A stretch of DNA of 59,031 nt from an uncultured Flavobacteriales bacterium (GTDB lineage Bacteria; Bacteroidota; Bacteroidia; Flavobacteriales_D; Sanyastnellaceae). The translations under genes and the position numbers were made by a program. The notes below the pieces were generated by a model. That model was not told where the DNA came from. It did not search any database and was given only the letters and a program-made list of their open reading frames with translations. This document shows, in pieces, positions 15,022-23,335 of the stretch; position 1 is the first letter of the stretch, and each line of letters starts with the position of its first letter. The stretch lies in NCBI GenBank assembly GCA_905478795.1, contig CAJQJX010000047.1, positions 1 through 59,031 on the forward strand, read 5' to 3'.

Positions 15022-17703
15022 TTACCTGACGACCTGAATTTGACCGGAATACGTGAATGGAATCCTCAATTGATCCTCCAAATACACGTCGTACAAGTAG
15101 ATGCCATCTGGAGCATAATAGTCGCTCCCTTTGACGTTTCCTGGCCAGCCCATCTGGGGATCTGTGGTTTCAAAAACCACCTCACCCCAACGGTTGTAGA
15201 CCTTGCATTTATAGGCGGCGAGACCTGTGGCAGTGGGCTTCCAGATGTCGTTGACACCGTCGTTATTGGGTGTGAATGAATTGGGGGCGTAAAACAGCGT
15301 CCCATTGACCCCTACCTGACCTTGGGCCGTGGCAGTGCATCCGTATTCGTTGATCACCGTTTGGGTCACATCAAAAGCGCCAGCACCCTGGTAGATGTAG
15401 GGACCACTGGGGTCTGTGGAAGATCCACCATCCCCGAAGTTGTAGTAGTGCTGAACGGCACCCATGCTCAGGTCCTCGACCTGAACCATGGGCTCCAAAA
15501 TGTCGACCAGTGAAGGCTCTATGGAGAAACCCGCCGTTGGGACCGGGTGCACCTCTACAAAAGCGGTTTGGGTCGTCGCCAAGTCTTGCACACAGTAACC
15601 TCCGGTGCTCATTTCCAATGTCACCGTGTAATTGCCTGGCAGCGCATAAACATGGTTGGGGTAGGGAGCCGTCGAAGTGTTTCCGTCACCGAAATTCCAG
15701 ACGTAGGTGGCCGCTGTTTCAGTTTGCGAATAGTTCTCGAAACTGACAGGAAGCGGAGGACAACCAGACACTGGCCCCCCATCAAAGGCCACGGAGGGAT
15801 CGAACAGCACCTCGACTTCCGTTTCAAAATCCCGCTCACAACCCTCGGCCGTCACTACGACCTCAACGGTGTAGGTTCCCGGGGCGGGGAAAGAAACACC
15901 CTGCAGCAGCGGACCTGCTTCTATGGTGCTGTTTCCCGGGGTGTAGTTCCATTCAAAGGTGGCACTCGGGTCGGAAACACCGATGGCCTCAAAATTGAAG
16001 CTGTGCTCTTCGAAGCATTCCGGTTCTGGGGTTTCAATGAATGGCTCCAACAACCAAGCGACCTCAAAAATGGCCACATCAGTGTCGGGACAATGGTAAT
16101 CCCCTTGAGCGGTCAACTCCACTTCATACGTACCAGGCCCACTGTAGGTCCAAGTAGGAAAGGCATCAAAAGACACATCGCCGTTCCCTGGCTCACCAAA
16201 TTCCCAGGTGTAGGCGAGGGCATTGGTACTGTTGTTGTCGAAAGACAAAGAGAAGCCCGTACAGAAGTCCTCTTGAGCCCCAATCGCAGCCTGGGGCGGA
16301 TCTGGTGGTGTCCAATCCAGGACACCCGATCCAACGCAACCATTTTGGACCACAGTCAATTCAGCCTCAACATCATATGGGGTTGGAAAACCGATTCCCT
16401 CTGGCGCCTCCAAATCGGAAATGCCGCTGGACGCCAATGCTCCAAACTCCCATTGAAACGAGGCGTCAGGGTAGTCGTCTACGGTTCCAAAATCATAAAC
16501 GGGCGTGCCCGATGGACAATCGAACCCCGTGATCACCAATTCAGGTTCTACCGGCTCAAAGACCTCGTAAATTGAAAAAGAGGTGTCTGCACACGGCCAA
16601 CCGGGATTGGCTACAAGCATGACATCATAGATGCCAGGCTCCGGAAAGGTATACGAAGGCGATTCCAAATTCGAAGTGTCCGACGCAATACCAGGCACGC
16701 CAAAGTCCCACAGGAAAAACGTTGCGTTGATGCTGTACTGCTGAAATTCAATCGTCTCCCCAATGCAGAGCTGGTCCCCCGTCTGGTTGGCCACAAGCGA
16801 TGAAATGTTCGGGTCACACACCGTCACGTTGAACTGAAAGTCACGATTGGATGTGCTGAGCAAAACCCCATCGCGCCATTCCTCTACACAAATACCAATC
16901 ACATACTGGCCAGCAGCATTCGGCATTCCAGTAATAAAGCCCGTCACTGGATCAATCGCCAATGGCGGATCCCCATCTAAAGGAGCGGCAGCTGAATAGC
17001 CTGGCGCCCAATTGACAGGAGTGTAGGGGGGACCGTTCGGCGGATTGGGAGCGGGCGCATTGGGCGACCCCCCAAACATGGGCGAACAAAACGTGTAGGC
17101 CAAGCTGTCACCATCTAAATCCGTGGCACTGTGATCGAAGAAGAAATCAAAGCCCGCGCACAATGCAACAGGAGGCAAGCTGTTAAAAACAGGACTGCTG
17201 TTGGGGGCTTGGGTCAACGCTGTCCCCGGAATTTGAGTGGTAAAAGTTGCCCCGGCATCGTCGGGGTTGGTCAAGTTCACAATCGACGGATTGCGGCAAC
17301 AACGCTGGTAGCTCAGGGTAAACCCATTGACAGATTCCCCTATAAAAACAACCTGTTCGTAAACCGCTTGCTCCACACACACAGAAGGGGGAGGGGTTCC
17401 ACAAGGGTTCTCCAAAGCCACGGGCACATTGCTCACGTTTTGGAACGCAAGCGGAATGTTCAGCACGTTGACCAAAGCCCCATTTCCGTTGAATATGCCC
17501 ACAGATGCCTGATCGTCAAATCCGGTGCCATTCTGGTTGGCTGGGCCACAATCGCGGTACACCACCAGACGCACACGGTAGTTGCCTTCACCCAAATCCT
17601 CATAGCTGATTTCACCTCCCACAATGTGAGTGGCAAGCGCGGACCCGCATGCTAAAAACAGCATGGCCACAACCAAAGAGAATTGAACGGAAAGAGAGCG
17701 CAT
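15022..17703 (-). CDS. PKD-repeat surface protein with T9SS type B sorting domain
   Basis: An 893-residue exported protein. The signal peptide ends near residue 24 (GSALA before THIVGGEISYE). Residues ~25-300 form an N-terminal beta-rich domain common in Bacteroidota surface proteins. Residues ~310-800 contain several PKD-like repeats (for example YVWNFGDGNTSTAPYPNHVY and YYNFGDGGSSTDPSGPYIY). The last ~90 residues carry FTPNNDGVNDIWKP and YNRWGEVVFE, the gliding-motility-associated C-terminal domain recognised by T9SS. It is therefore expected on the cell surface or released. Many Cys suggest disulfides. Binding target unknown. No enzyme domain is seen. Confidence 0.92.
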   Translation of the reverse strand: MRSLSVQFSLVVAMLFLACGSALATHIVGGEISYEDLGEGNYRVRLVVYRDCGPANQNGTGFDDQASVGIFNGNGALVNVLNIPLAFQNVSNVPVALENPCGTPPPSVCVEQAVYEQVVFIGESVNGFTLSYQRCCRNPSIVNLTNPDDAGATFTTQIPGTALTQAPNSSPVFNSLPPVALCAGFDFFFDHSATDLDGDSLAYTFCSPMFGGSPNAPAPNPPNGPPYTPVNWAPGYSAAAPLDGDPPLAIDPVTGFITGMPNAAGQYVIGICVEEWRDGVLLSTSNRDFQFNVTVCDPNISSLVANQTGDQLCIGETIEFQQYSINATFFLWDFGVPGIASDTSNLESPSYTFPEPGIYDVMLVANPGWPCADTSFSIYEVFEPVEPELVITGFDCPSGTPVYDFGTVDDYPDASFQWEFGALASSGISDLEAPEGIGFPTPYDVEAELTVVQNGCVGSGVLDWTPPDPPQAAIGAQEDFCTGFSLSFDNNSTNALAYTWEFGEPGNGDVSFDAFPTWTYSGPGTYEVELTAQGDYHCPDTDVAIFEVAWLLEPFIETPEPECFEEHSFNFEAIGVSDPSATFEWNYTPGNSTIEAGPLLQGVSFPAPGTYTVEVVVTAEGCERDFETEVEVLFDPSVAFDGGPVSGCPPLPVSFENYSQTETAATYVWNFGDGNTSTAPYPNHVYALPGNYTVTLEMSTGGYCVQDLATTQTAFVEVHPVPTAGFSIEPSLVDILEPMVQVEDLSMGAVQHYYNFGDGGSSTDPSGPYIYQGAGAFDVTQTVINEYGCTATAQGQVGVNGTLFYAPNSFTPNNDGVNDIWKPTATGLAAYKCKVYNRWGEVVFETTDPQMGWPGNVKGSDYYAPDGIYLYDVYLEDQLRIPFTYSGQIQVVR

Positions 17704-17762
17704 TGAAGTCGTCTGTAAGTTAACCCGTGAAGACGCTTAAGGTTGCGCTGGATCGAATATTT

Positions 17763-17821
17763 GATGCTGTGTCGGAGCCACAGCATCCTGCCCGACATTT
17801 GTCTCAGACGCCTAAGAGGCG
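17763..17821 (+). promoter_or_regulatory. Two hairpins in the presumed leader of the DEAD-box helicase mRNA
   Basis: A perfect 9-bp inverted repeat (GATGCTGTG at 17763-17771, CACAGCATC at 17779-17787, 7-nt loop) is followed by a 5-bp repeat (CGCCT at 17809-17813, AGGCG at 17817-17821, 3-nt loop). No T-run follows either, so they are not terminators. They lie 12-70 nt before the helicase ATG. They could be an autoregulatory leader, since RNA helicase genes are often controlled by 5'UTR structure, or an operator in the divergent promoter region. Confidence 0.4.
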
Positions 17822-17833
17822 ATTATTACATAC

Positions 17834-19354
17834 ATGATAGACACGCACGAGGCCAACGATTCGTTGGCGGAACAAGATGCGTCCCAGCCCAATACGGGCC
17901 ATCAAGAAGCCAAGGCGCCGGATGCGCCGACCGGGGACGCAAAAGAAGAATCACCGGAGGAAGGCGCCTCCGAAGAACCCAAAAAAGTTCCCTTTAGGGA
18001 GCTGCCCCTGTGTGATGCCGTCCAAGATGGACTGGACGCCATGGGATTTGAAATGGCAACACCCATCCAATCGTTGGCCATACCCCCCACCACGGAGGGG
18101 AAAGATGTCATTGGCATCGCACAAACTGGAACCGGCAAGACGGCAGCTTTTTTGCTGCCAACCATGCACAACATCTACGAGTCGGGGGGAGGAGACCACA
18201 TTAAGTGCCTCATCATCACGCCAACCCGAGAATTGGCATTGCAAATCGACCAGGCTTGCGAAGGGTTCGGTTATTTCTCGGGCACTTCTAGCGTCGCCAT
18301 TTATGGTGGAGGGAGCGGCAGCGATTTTGACCGCGAAAAGAACGCCCTGACCACAGGGGTCGACATTGCCATCGTGACGCCTGGCCGAATGCTGAGCCAC
18401 ATGAACTTGGGCTATGTCGACCTGTCCAAAATTGATGTTCTCATTCTCGACGAAGCCGACCGCATGCTGGACATGGGCTTCCTCGGTGACATCAACCGCA
18501 TCACGGAACACTGCAATCCGAACAGGCAGACGTTGTTGTACAGCGCGACCATGCCTGAGCGCATCAGCAAGCTGGCCAACACCATGCTCAAGGACCCTGT
18601 GACGGTGCAAATAGCCCTTTCACGTCCTGCCGAAAAAGTCATGCAGGTGGCGTACCCTGTGCACGACGACCAGAAGCCCAAACTCCTGGTCAGCTTACTC
18701 AAAGACCGCGGACTCGAGTCCGTAATCGTCTTTTCTAGCCGGAAACGGTCGATCTCCATTATTGCCCGCTCATTGTCCAAAGCTGGATTGAACGTAGGCT
18801 CCATCAGTTCTGACCTGGACCAAAAGGACAGGGAAGACGTGATGCGGCGTTTCCGGAATCGAAAAATCCATGTACTCGTAGCCACAGACGTGGTGAGCCG
18901 GGGCATCGACATCGACAACATTGAGATGGTCATCAACTATGATGTTCCGCCCAATGAGGAGGATTATGTGCACAGGATCGGCCGCACAGCGCGCGCTGGA
19001 CGCGGGGGAATCGGCATCACGCTCATTACTCCTGGGGAAATGCGCAACTTCTCCAAGATTGAGAAGCTCATTCAAATGGAGGTCCGCAAGGAGCCTCTCC
19101 CCGCAGAGCTTGGTGAAGGCCCCAAATACGACCCCAATGCCCCGTCACACCGCGGTGGACGTGGCGGTGGAGGTGGTGGACGCCACGGAGGCGGAAGGGG
19201 AGGAAACCGCCATGGCGGAGGCCGCTCAGGTGGTGGACGCCCGCAGCGCGATGGAGACAAGCCCAGAGGCAACCGCAACAAAAACCGAAACCACCGCAAA
19301 GGTGAAGGAGGCGGCCACAAAGGAGGTCAAAAAAGTGGTGGACCAACAGGTTGA
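17834..19354 (+). CDS. DEAD-box ATP-dependent RNA helicase with RGG-rich tail
   Basis: A 506-residue helicase. An acidic, probably disordered N-terminus (~50 residues) precedes the core: Q motif with TPIQSLAIP, AQTGTGKT (residues ~97-104), PTRELALQI, TPGRM, DEADRMLDMGF, a SAT motif, and HRIGRTARAGR near residue 385. The last ~75 residues are Gly/Arg/His-rich (repeated GGRGG-type units) and basic, likely an RNA-binding tail. Such RhlE-like proteins remodel RNA in ribosome assembly, decay or cold adaptation. The msrB gene follows at once. Two leader hairpins upstream may regulate it. Confidence 0.95.
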   Translation: MIDTHEANDSLAEQDASQPNTGHQEAKAPDAPTGDAKEESPEEGASEEPKKVPFRELPLCDAVQDGLDAMGFEMATPIQSLAIPPTTEGKDVIGIAQTGTGKTAAFLLPTMHNIYESGGGDHIKCLIITPTRELALQIDQACEGFGYFSGTSSVAIYGGGSGSDFDREKNALTTGVDIAIVTPGRMLSHMNLGYVDLSKIDVLILDEADRMLDMGFLGDINRITEHCNPNRQTLLYSATMPERISKLANTMLKDPVTVQIALSRPAEKVMQVAYPVHDDQKPKLLVSLLKDRGLESVIVFSSRKRSISIIARSLSKAGLNVGSISSDLDQKDREDVMRRFRNRKIHVLVATDVVSRGIDIDNIEMVINYDVPPNEEDYVHRIGRTARAGRGGIGITLITPGEMRNFSKIEKLIQMEVRKEPLPAELGEGPKYDPNAPSHRGGRGGGGGGRHGGGRGGNRHGGGRSGGGRPQRDGDKPRGNRNKNRNHRKGEGGGHKGGQKSGGPTG

Positions 19355-19377
19355 ACCCAACCCCTCTTTTTCAAGCA

Positions 19378-19776
19378 ATGGACCAGGAATTTGACGATGC
19401 CGAATTGGCAAAAAAGTTAAGCCCCGAGGCGTTCAGGGTGCTGCGAAGAAATGGAACTGAGCGGCCATTCACCAGTGCACTAAATGGCGAGAGCCGCAAG
19501 GGAACCTATCACTGTAAAGTGTGCGACACAGCCTTGTATTCTGGCGAGGCCAAATTCGACGCGGGGTGCGGATGGCCCAGTTTTGACCGAGAGGTCTTCA
19601 CCGATAAGGTCACGAGAATCCGAGACGTCAGCCATGGCATGGTCAGGGTTGAAATTCGCTGCTCAACCTGTGACTCCCACTTGGGACATGTGTTTCCAGA
19701 CGGACCCACCGAAACGGGAACGCGACACTGTGTCAATGGCGTCTGCCTGACATTCCGACCGAACGGAGAGGACTAA
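19378..19776 (+). CDS. msrB: Peptide-methionine (R)-S-oxide reductase
   Basis: A ~132-residue MsrB. It has two CxxC zinc pairs (CKVCDTALY and CSTCDSHLGH), the conserved GCGWPSFDREV and the catalytic Cys region RHCVNGVCLTF. It reduces methionine-R-sulfoxide in proteins using thioredoxin. The ATG at 19378 gives the usual start just before the LSPEAFRVLRRNGTE segment. A TTG at 19351 that overlaps the helicase stop is a possible coupled start. No signal peptide, so cytoplasmic. It converges with the Spy-like gene, whose stop lies 1 nt away. Confidence 0.95.
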   Translation: MDQEFDDAELAKKLSPEAFRVLRRNGTERPFTSALNGESRKGTYHCKVCDTALYSGEAKFDAGCGWPSFDREVFTDKVTRIRDVSHGMVRVEIRCSTCDSHLGHVFPDGPTETGTRHCVNGVCLTFRPNGED

Positions 19777-19777
19777 T

Positions 19778-20323
19778 TCAACGGGGCTTTTGACGGCCAG
19801 GCCCACGGCCCATTTTACCGAGGGCACGCCTGTCCTCTTTCGACATTCTTTCTTGGAATCTCGCGCGCATCTCACGTTCAAACGCCTTTTGGGCATCAAT
19901 GCACCGAATGGCAAATTGCGGGTCGAATACCGCGGCCATTTCACGCAGAAAACCCGCGCGCAGGCTGGCCTCCTCTAATTCCACACTTTCCCGTTCTGCG
20001 AGAAGTTCATTGAACGCTGTCAAGTCTTGATCATCAAAAAAGGCCATGGCAATTCTGGCCTCATCCTTTCGGTCTTTCAGCGCCCACATCTTTTCCTTGT
20101 GCGCATTGAAAATGGGCCAAAACACCTGAGCGGTTTCCGCATCCAGCTCCAACTCTTCAGTCATAAAACCAACAGCCAAGACTTCCATGCGTTGACGCAA
20201 CACCTGGCGATCCCGATTCTCCGTTGGCGGGTCAGTTTGGGCCATGAGCCCTGAAGGAAATATGAGGCCTGCGGACAAGAGCACACAGGACAGACAGTGG
20301 ACCATGTTCATTGGGGTGTTCAT
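19778..20323 (-). CDS. Exported Spy/CpxP-like helical protein
   Basis: A 181-residue protein with a signal peptide ending SGLMAQ (about residue 29), followed by an all-helical, highly charged body (ELELDAETAQVFWPIFNAHKEKM, then several Glu/Arg-rich helices) and a basic Gly/Arg tail. It resembles the small periplasmic helical proteins found next to ECF sigma/anti-sigma pairs in Bacteroidota. In those, the LTxxQ-like segment senses or buffers misfolded protein. It is third in the operon after the sigma and anti-sigma-like genes. The family assignment is by pattern and context only. Confidence 0.6.
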   Translation of the reverse strand: MNTPMNMVHCLSCVLLSAGLIFPSGLMAQTDPPTENRDRQVLRQRMEVLAVGFMTEELELDAETAQVFWPIFNAHKEKMWALKDRKDEARIAMAFFDDQDLTAFNELLAERESVELEEASLRAGFLREMAAVFDPQFAIRCIDAQKAFEREMRARFQERMSKEDRRALGKMGRGPGRQKPR

Positions 20324-20333
20324 TTTTTAGAAA

Positions 20334-20666
20334 TCAATACAGGGTGGGCCAAGACTCTTCATCAAGTTTTATGAGGACATCCTCCTCCATCAAGTCCATC
20401 ATGGCGCCGAACTCTTCGTCGGACAAGGCCTCGATTTGACAAGCGAATGTGACGCATGGCTCCGGCTTTATAGCATCACTTAGAAATACGCCCATACCCA
20501 GTACAAGGGCGATCGCCGCTGCGATGGGCCAAACGGAATGCAACCGGAACACATGAGACCCTTGAGGTACGGACATCACATGAGCCACTGCGCGTTCGAC
20601 CGCTTCATCAGAAACTCGAAATCCGTCGTCATGGCCGACTAACCTGTTGTCATCTGGGGTCATCAT
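20334..20666 (-). CDS. Single-pass membrane protein, putative anti-sigma factor
   Basis: A 110-residue protein with a cytoplasmic N-terminal ~45 residues (SDEAVERAVAHVMSVPQ), one transmembrane helix (VWPIAAAIALVLGMGVFLSD) and an acidic C-terminal region with two Cys (CVTFAC). Small size, one membrane helix and a place between an ECF sigma gene and a Spy-like gene suggest an anti-sigma or accessory factor. It has no recognisable zinc-binding anti-sigma motif. Confidence 0.5.
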   Translation of the reverse strand: MMTPDDNRLVGHDDGFRVSDEAVERAVAHVMSVPQGSHVFRLHSVWPIAAAIALVLGMGVFLSDAIKPEPCVTFACQIEALSDEEFGAMMDLMEEDVLIKLDEESWPTLY

Positions 20667-20711
20667 CCTAAAAACGGGGGGGCTTTCTGAAGGTTTAATC
20701 TCAGGGCCGAT

Positions 20712-21248
20712 TCACACATTGGCTTTCACCAGAATGATGTCTTCAACCTTCTTTTTTGCGTGGTGGTATGAAGCCTTCAAAGCGCCTTCCGAAGTCCCCG
20801 TCTCCAAGGACAACTCCGCATAAGGCCGCCCATCAAAATAGCGGGCTTGGAACACCCAGCGTTGCTTTGGAGGCAAGGTTGAAACTGCAGCATGGAGCAT
20901 GGCCAAAATTTGATCGCCTTCAAAGTCTTGGTCGGTCATGACGGCCGCAGTGCGCTCCTGCAACACGTCATCCAATGGCTGCATCCGACGCAACTTTCGC
21001 TTTCTGGCTGCATCTATTATGGCATTGCGCGCAATCCTGAGCAACCATGCCTTTCGTTGCATCTCATTGCCCGAAAACCCATGCCAAGCCTTCCAAGCCT
21101 TTACAAAAACCTGCTGAGCAGTGTCCTCCGCATCCTCGCGTACAAGGAGCATTCGACGGGCCTGAGCCAGCACCAACCCATAGTTCATGCGCATCCACTC
21201 AGAAAAGTCTGGAGCTTCAGAAGAAAGTGGATGGGACCTGTTTAACAT
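20712..21248 (-). CDS. ECF-type RNA polymerase sigma factor
   Basis: A 178-residue sigma-70 family factor. Region 2 is seen in the first half (NYGLVLAQARRMLLVREDAEDTAQ then VFVKAWKAWHGFSG and AWLLRIARNAIIDAARKRK). Region 4 is in the second half (LPPKQRWVFQARYFDGRPYAELSLETGTSEGALKA in outline). The ATG at 21248 has a good AGGAAGG ribosome site just upstream, so I prefer it to the GTG seven codons earlier. It heads an operon with a putative anti-sigma factor and a Spy-like periplasmic protein, a typical envelope-stress arrangement. Autoregulation is likely but no promoter was identified. Confidence 0.9.
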   Translation of the reverse strand: MLNRSHPLSSEAPDFSEWMRMNYGLVLAQARRMLLVREDAEDTAQQVFVKAWKAWHGFSGNEMQRKAWLLRIARNAIIDAARKRKLRRMQPLDDVLQERTAAVMTDQDFEGDQILAMLHAAVSTLPPKQRWVFQARYFDGRPYAELSLETGTSEGALKASYHHAKKKVEDIILVKANV

Positions 21249-21284
21249 GCCTTCCTGCGTTAAACGCACCCATTCTCTGCAAGT

Positions 21285-22094
21285 TTAACGGAAGCACCGA
21301 TTGGTCACCGAAGTGGCCGCGTGTGCAATACCTGGCGCCGCCGCAAGCACCTCGTGACCCGACAGTAAACCAGTGGGGTTGTGGGTGCCACCAAAGTCCG
21401 TGGTCAAGCCACCCGCTTCGGTGACCAGCAACAATCCCGCGGCAATGTCCCACGGCTGCAGACTGTATTCAAAAAACGCATCGAACCTGCCGCAGGCTAC
21501 ATAGGCCAGGTCAATCGCAGCCGACCCCATTCGCCGAAGACCACGGGTGCCTTGTGCAAATGCAGTCAATGCCTCCAAATAGGCCGGCATGCGCGTAAAG
21601 TCCCAATGGGGAAAACCTGTCGCCACCAAGCAGGCGTCCAACGTCTTGCGGTCTGAGCAATGAATCGGGCGCCCATTCAGAAACGCTCCTCCACCTTTAA
21701 ACGCAGTGAAGCACTCTTGGCGGTTGGGGTCATAAACGATGGCCACAACGGGTTCATCACCATCCACAAGGGCCACAGACACACAAAAAACCGGCAAGCC
21801 ATGAATCAAATTGGTGGTGCCATCCAAGGGGTCGATGACCCAACGATAACGGGTGCCACCCGCAGCACCTGCGGTGCCTTCTTCGGCCAAAAATCCCGCT
21901 TCGGGAAGAACTATGGAAAGTCCCTTGACCAACCTGGCCTCCGCCGTCTTATCTACATGGCTCACCAAGGAGTTCAGGCTCTTGGTTTCAATCTCGGCAG
22001 GTCCCACGCGCTGCTCCAGAAGAAATTGCCCCACCGGGAGCACCACTTGCTCTGCGCCGCGCAACAAATCGCGGAGTTCAGCAGCCCCAAACAT
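21285..22094 (-). CDS. Inositol monophosphatase family phosphatase
   Basis: A 269-residue enzyme with the family metal-binding motifs: EEG near residue 75, WVIDPLDGTTNL near residue 85, and PWDIAAGLLLVTEAGG near residue 220. Members remove phosphate from inositol phosphate, 3'-phosphoadenosine 5'-phosphate or related sugars in the cytoplasm. Which one applies here cannot be told. The ATG lies within the lgt stop (GTGATG), so it is coupled to lgt. A GTG one codon earlier is also possible. Confidence 0.9.
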   Translation of the reverse strand: MFGAAELRDLLRGAEQVVLPVGQFLLEQRVGPAEIETKSLNSLVSHVDKTAEARLVKGLSIVLPEAGFLAEEGTAGAAGGTRYRWVIDPLDGTTNLIHGLPVFCVSVALVDGDEPVVAIVYDPNRQECFTAFKGGGAFLNGRPIHCSDRKTLDACLVATGFPHWDFTRMPAYLEALTAFAQGTRGLRRMGSAAIDLAYVACGRFDAFFEYSLQPWDIAAGLLLVTEAGGLTTDFGGTHNPTGLLSGHEVLAAAPGIAHAATSVTNRCFR

Positions 22095-23320
22095 CACCGT
22101 CCCAGCCGCTTTAATAGGCTGGCCTTATTCAAGAGAATCACCAAGACTCCACCTGCGATGAAGGTCAACGTAGCGATCAACTCAGCTTGGGTCATGACCA
22201 TGCCAAAGAATTCCATGGGAGCATTGACCCTGATCTTCTCGATCCAAAAACGCTCCATTCCATTCAGCATGAGATAGACCGCGAACACCGTTCCCGGCAC
22301 CTTCCAACGCTTACGCATGGACCATAGGAAAGCAAAAATCACCGTCGCCATCAGGGTTTCATACAACGAGGTGGGGTAAACACCGGGCGAGAGGTATGTC
22401 CCGAAGCCCTCAAAAATGGGCCATGGATCGGCCTCCGTGATCAACTTACCGGTGTATCCAGCAGGTCGGGGTCCAAAAACGGCATTGACGTTGTTGGGGA
22501 AGGAGTAGCTCCACACCCAATCGGGGGCCCAGGACAACCAATCGGGCTTGGGGTTCACATTGGGAATGCCCCAATCGCCATCTCCGCTGATTTGACACCC
22601 AATGCGACCTATGCCATACGCCAGCATCAACCCAGGAGCTGTAGCATCCGCTAAGTGTAAAAATGAAATGCCATGGCGCCGGCCATAGGCAGCAACAGCG
22701 AGGCCACCGACAATCAGACCTCCATAAATCGTGAGGCCGCCTAAAAAGCCTTGAAGAGATGGTGCCGTGAAGAAAGCCACCATCTCCTCCGGGTACTCCA
22801 GCAAATGAAAAAACTTGGCCCCCAAAACGCCTCCAACAGCAGCAAACAAAGTGATGTTTCCCGTGCGCTCCCAAGGGTGGGTCTTTACCATTTCTTGGCG
22901 CGGCGTATCGAGCCTTTGCGCCATGTCTTCGCGGTACCTGAGGTATCCCAAACATGCAGCACCTAAGACGCCCATCAAGGGGTATCCATCTCCACTAAAC
23001 AAATGCTGCTGTGGAGGACCACCCGCACTAAAGAGGGCAGAGGCATTCCACAATAACCAAGTGACCTTCCACCCCAACAACAGGCCAAGAAAGGCACTTG
23101 AAGCCCACGCCAAAGGCCCGGCGCCTTTGCCCACCCACTGTTGACTTTCAGTAGGCTGAAGAAGCCCCTCGGCCTCCTTTCTTTTCAATTCTCTCTTGAG
23201 CAAAGCACCCGCCACCACAAAGGCCAATGCCACCATTAATCCAAATGAGTTGACCAGCTTAAAAGCGGGAATGTCCCAGCCAAAAAGGTCCAGCAGCAGG
23301 AAATACAGATTGGGATACAC
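22094..23320 (-). CDS. lgt: Prolipoprotein diacylglyceryl transferase
   Basis: A 408-residue polytopic membrane protein with at least seven hydrophobic segments. The central GGLTIYGGLIVGGLA segment, HLADATAPGLMLAYGIGRIGCQISGDGDWG and the downstream YPTSLYE motif match Lgt. The H-A/D-x-x-G-R-IGC region carries key conserved residues. Lgt attaches diacylglycerol to the lipobox Cys of prolipoproteins, including the GldI-like lipoproteins seen here. The start is GTG (VYPNLYFLLL as encoded). It is longer than E. coli Lgt because of an insert after the third membrane segment. Confidence 0.95.
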   Translation of the reverse strand: MYPNLYFLLLDLFGWDIPAFKLVNSFGLMVALAFVVAGALLKRELKRKEAEGLLQPTESQQWVGKGAGPLAWASSAFLGLLLGWKVTWLLWNASALFSAGGPPQQHLFSGDGYPLMGVLGAACLGYLRYREDMAQRLDTPRQEMVKTHPWERTGNITLFAAVGGVLGAKFFHLLEYPEEMVAFFTAPSLQGFLGGLTIYGGLIVGGLAVAAYGRRHGISFLHLADATAPGLMLAYGIGRIGCQISGDGDWGIPNVNPKPDWLSWAPDWVWSYSFPNNVNAVFGPRPAGYTGKLITEADPWPIFEGFGTYLSPGVYPTSLYETLMATVIFAFLWSMRKRWKVPGTVFAVYLMLNGMERFWIEKIRVNAPMEFFGMVMTQAELIATLTFIAGGVLVILLNKASLLKRLGR

Positions 23321-23335
23321 AGGAGAAATTTGCTG

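Noticed and set aside
15022-17703. Antisense ORF 15547-16575 as a gene
   Set aside because: Opposite frame of the PKD protein; no domain pattern.
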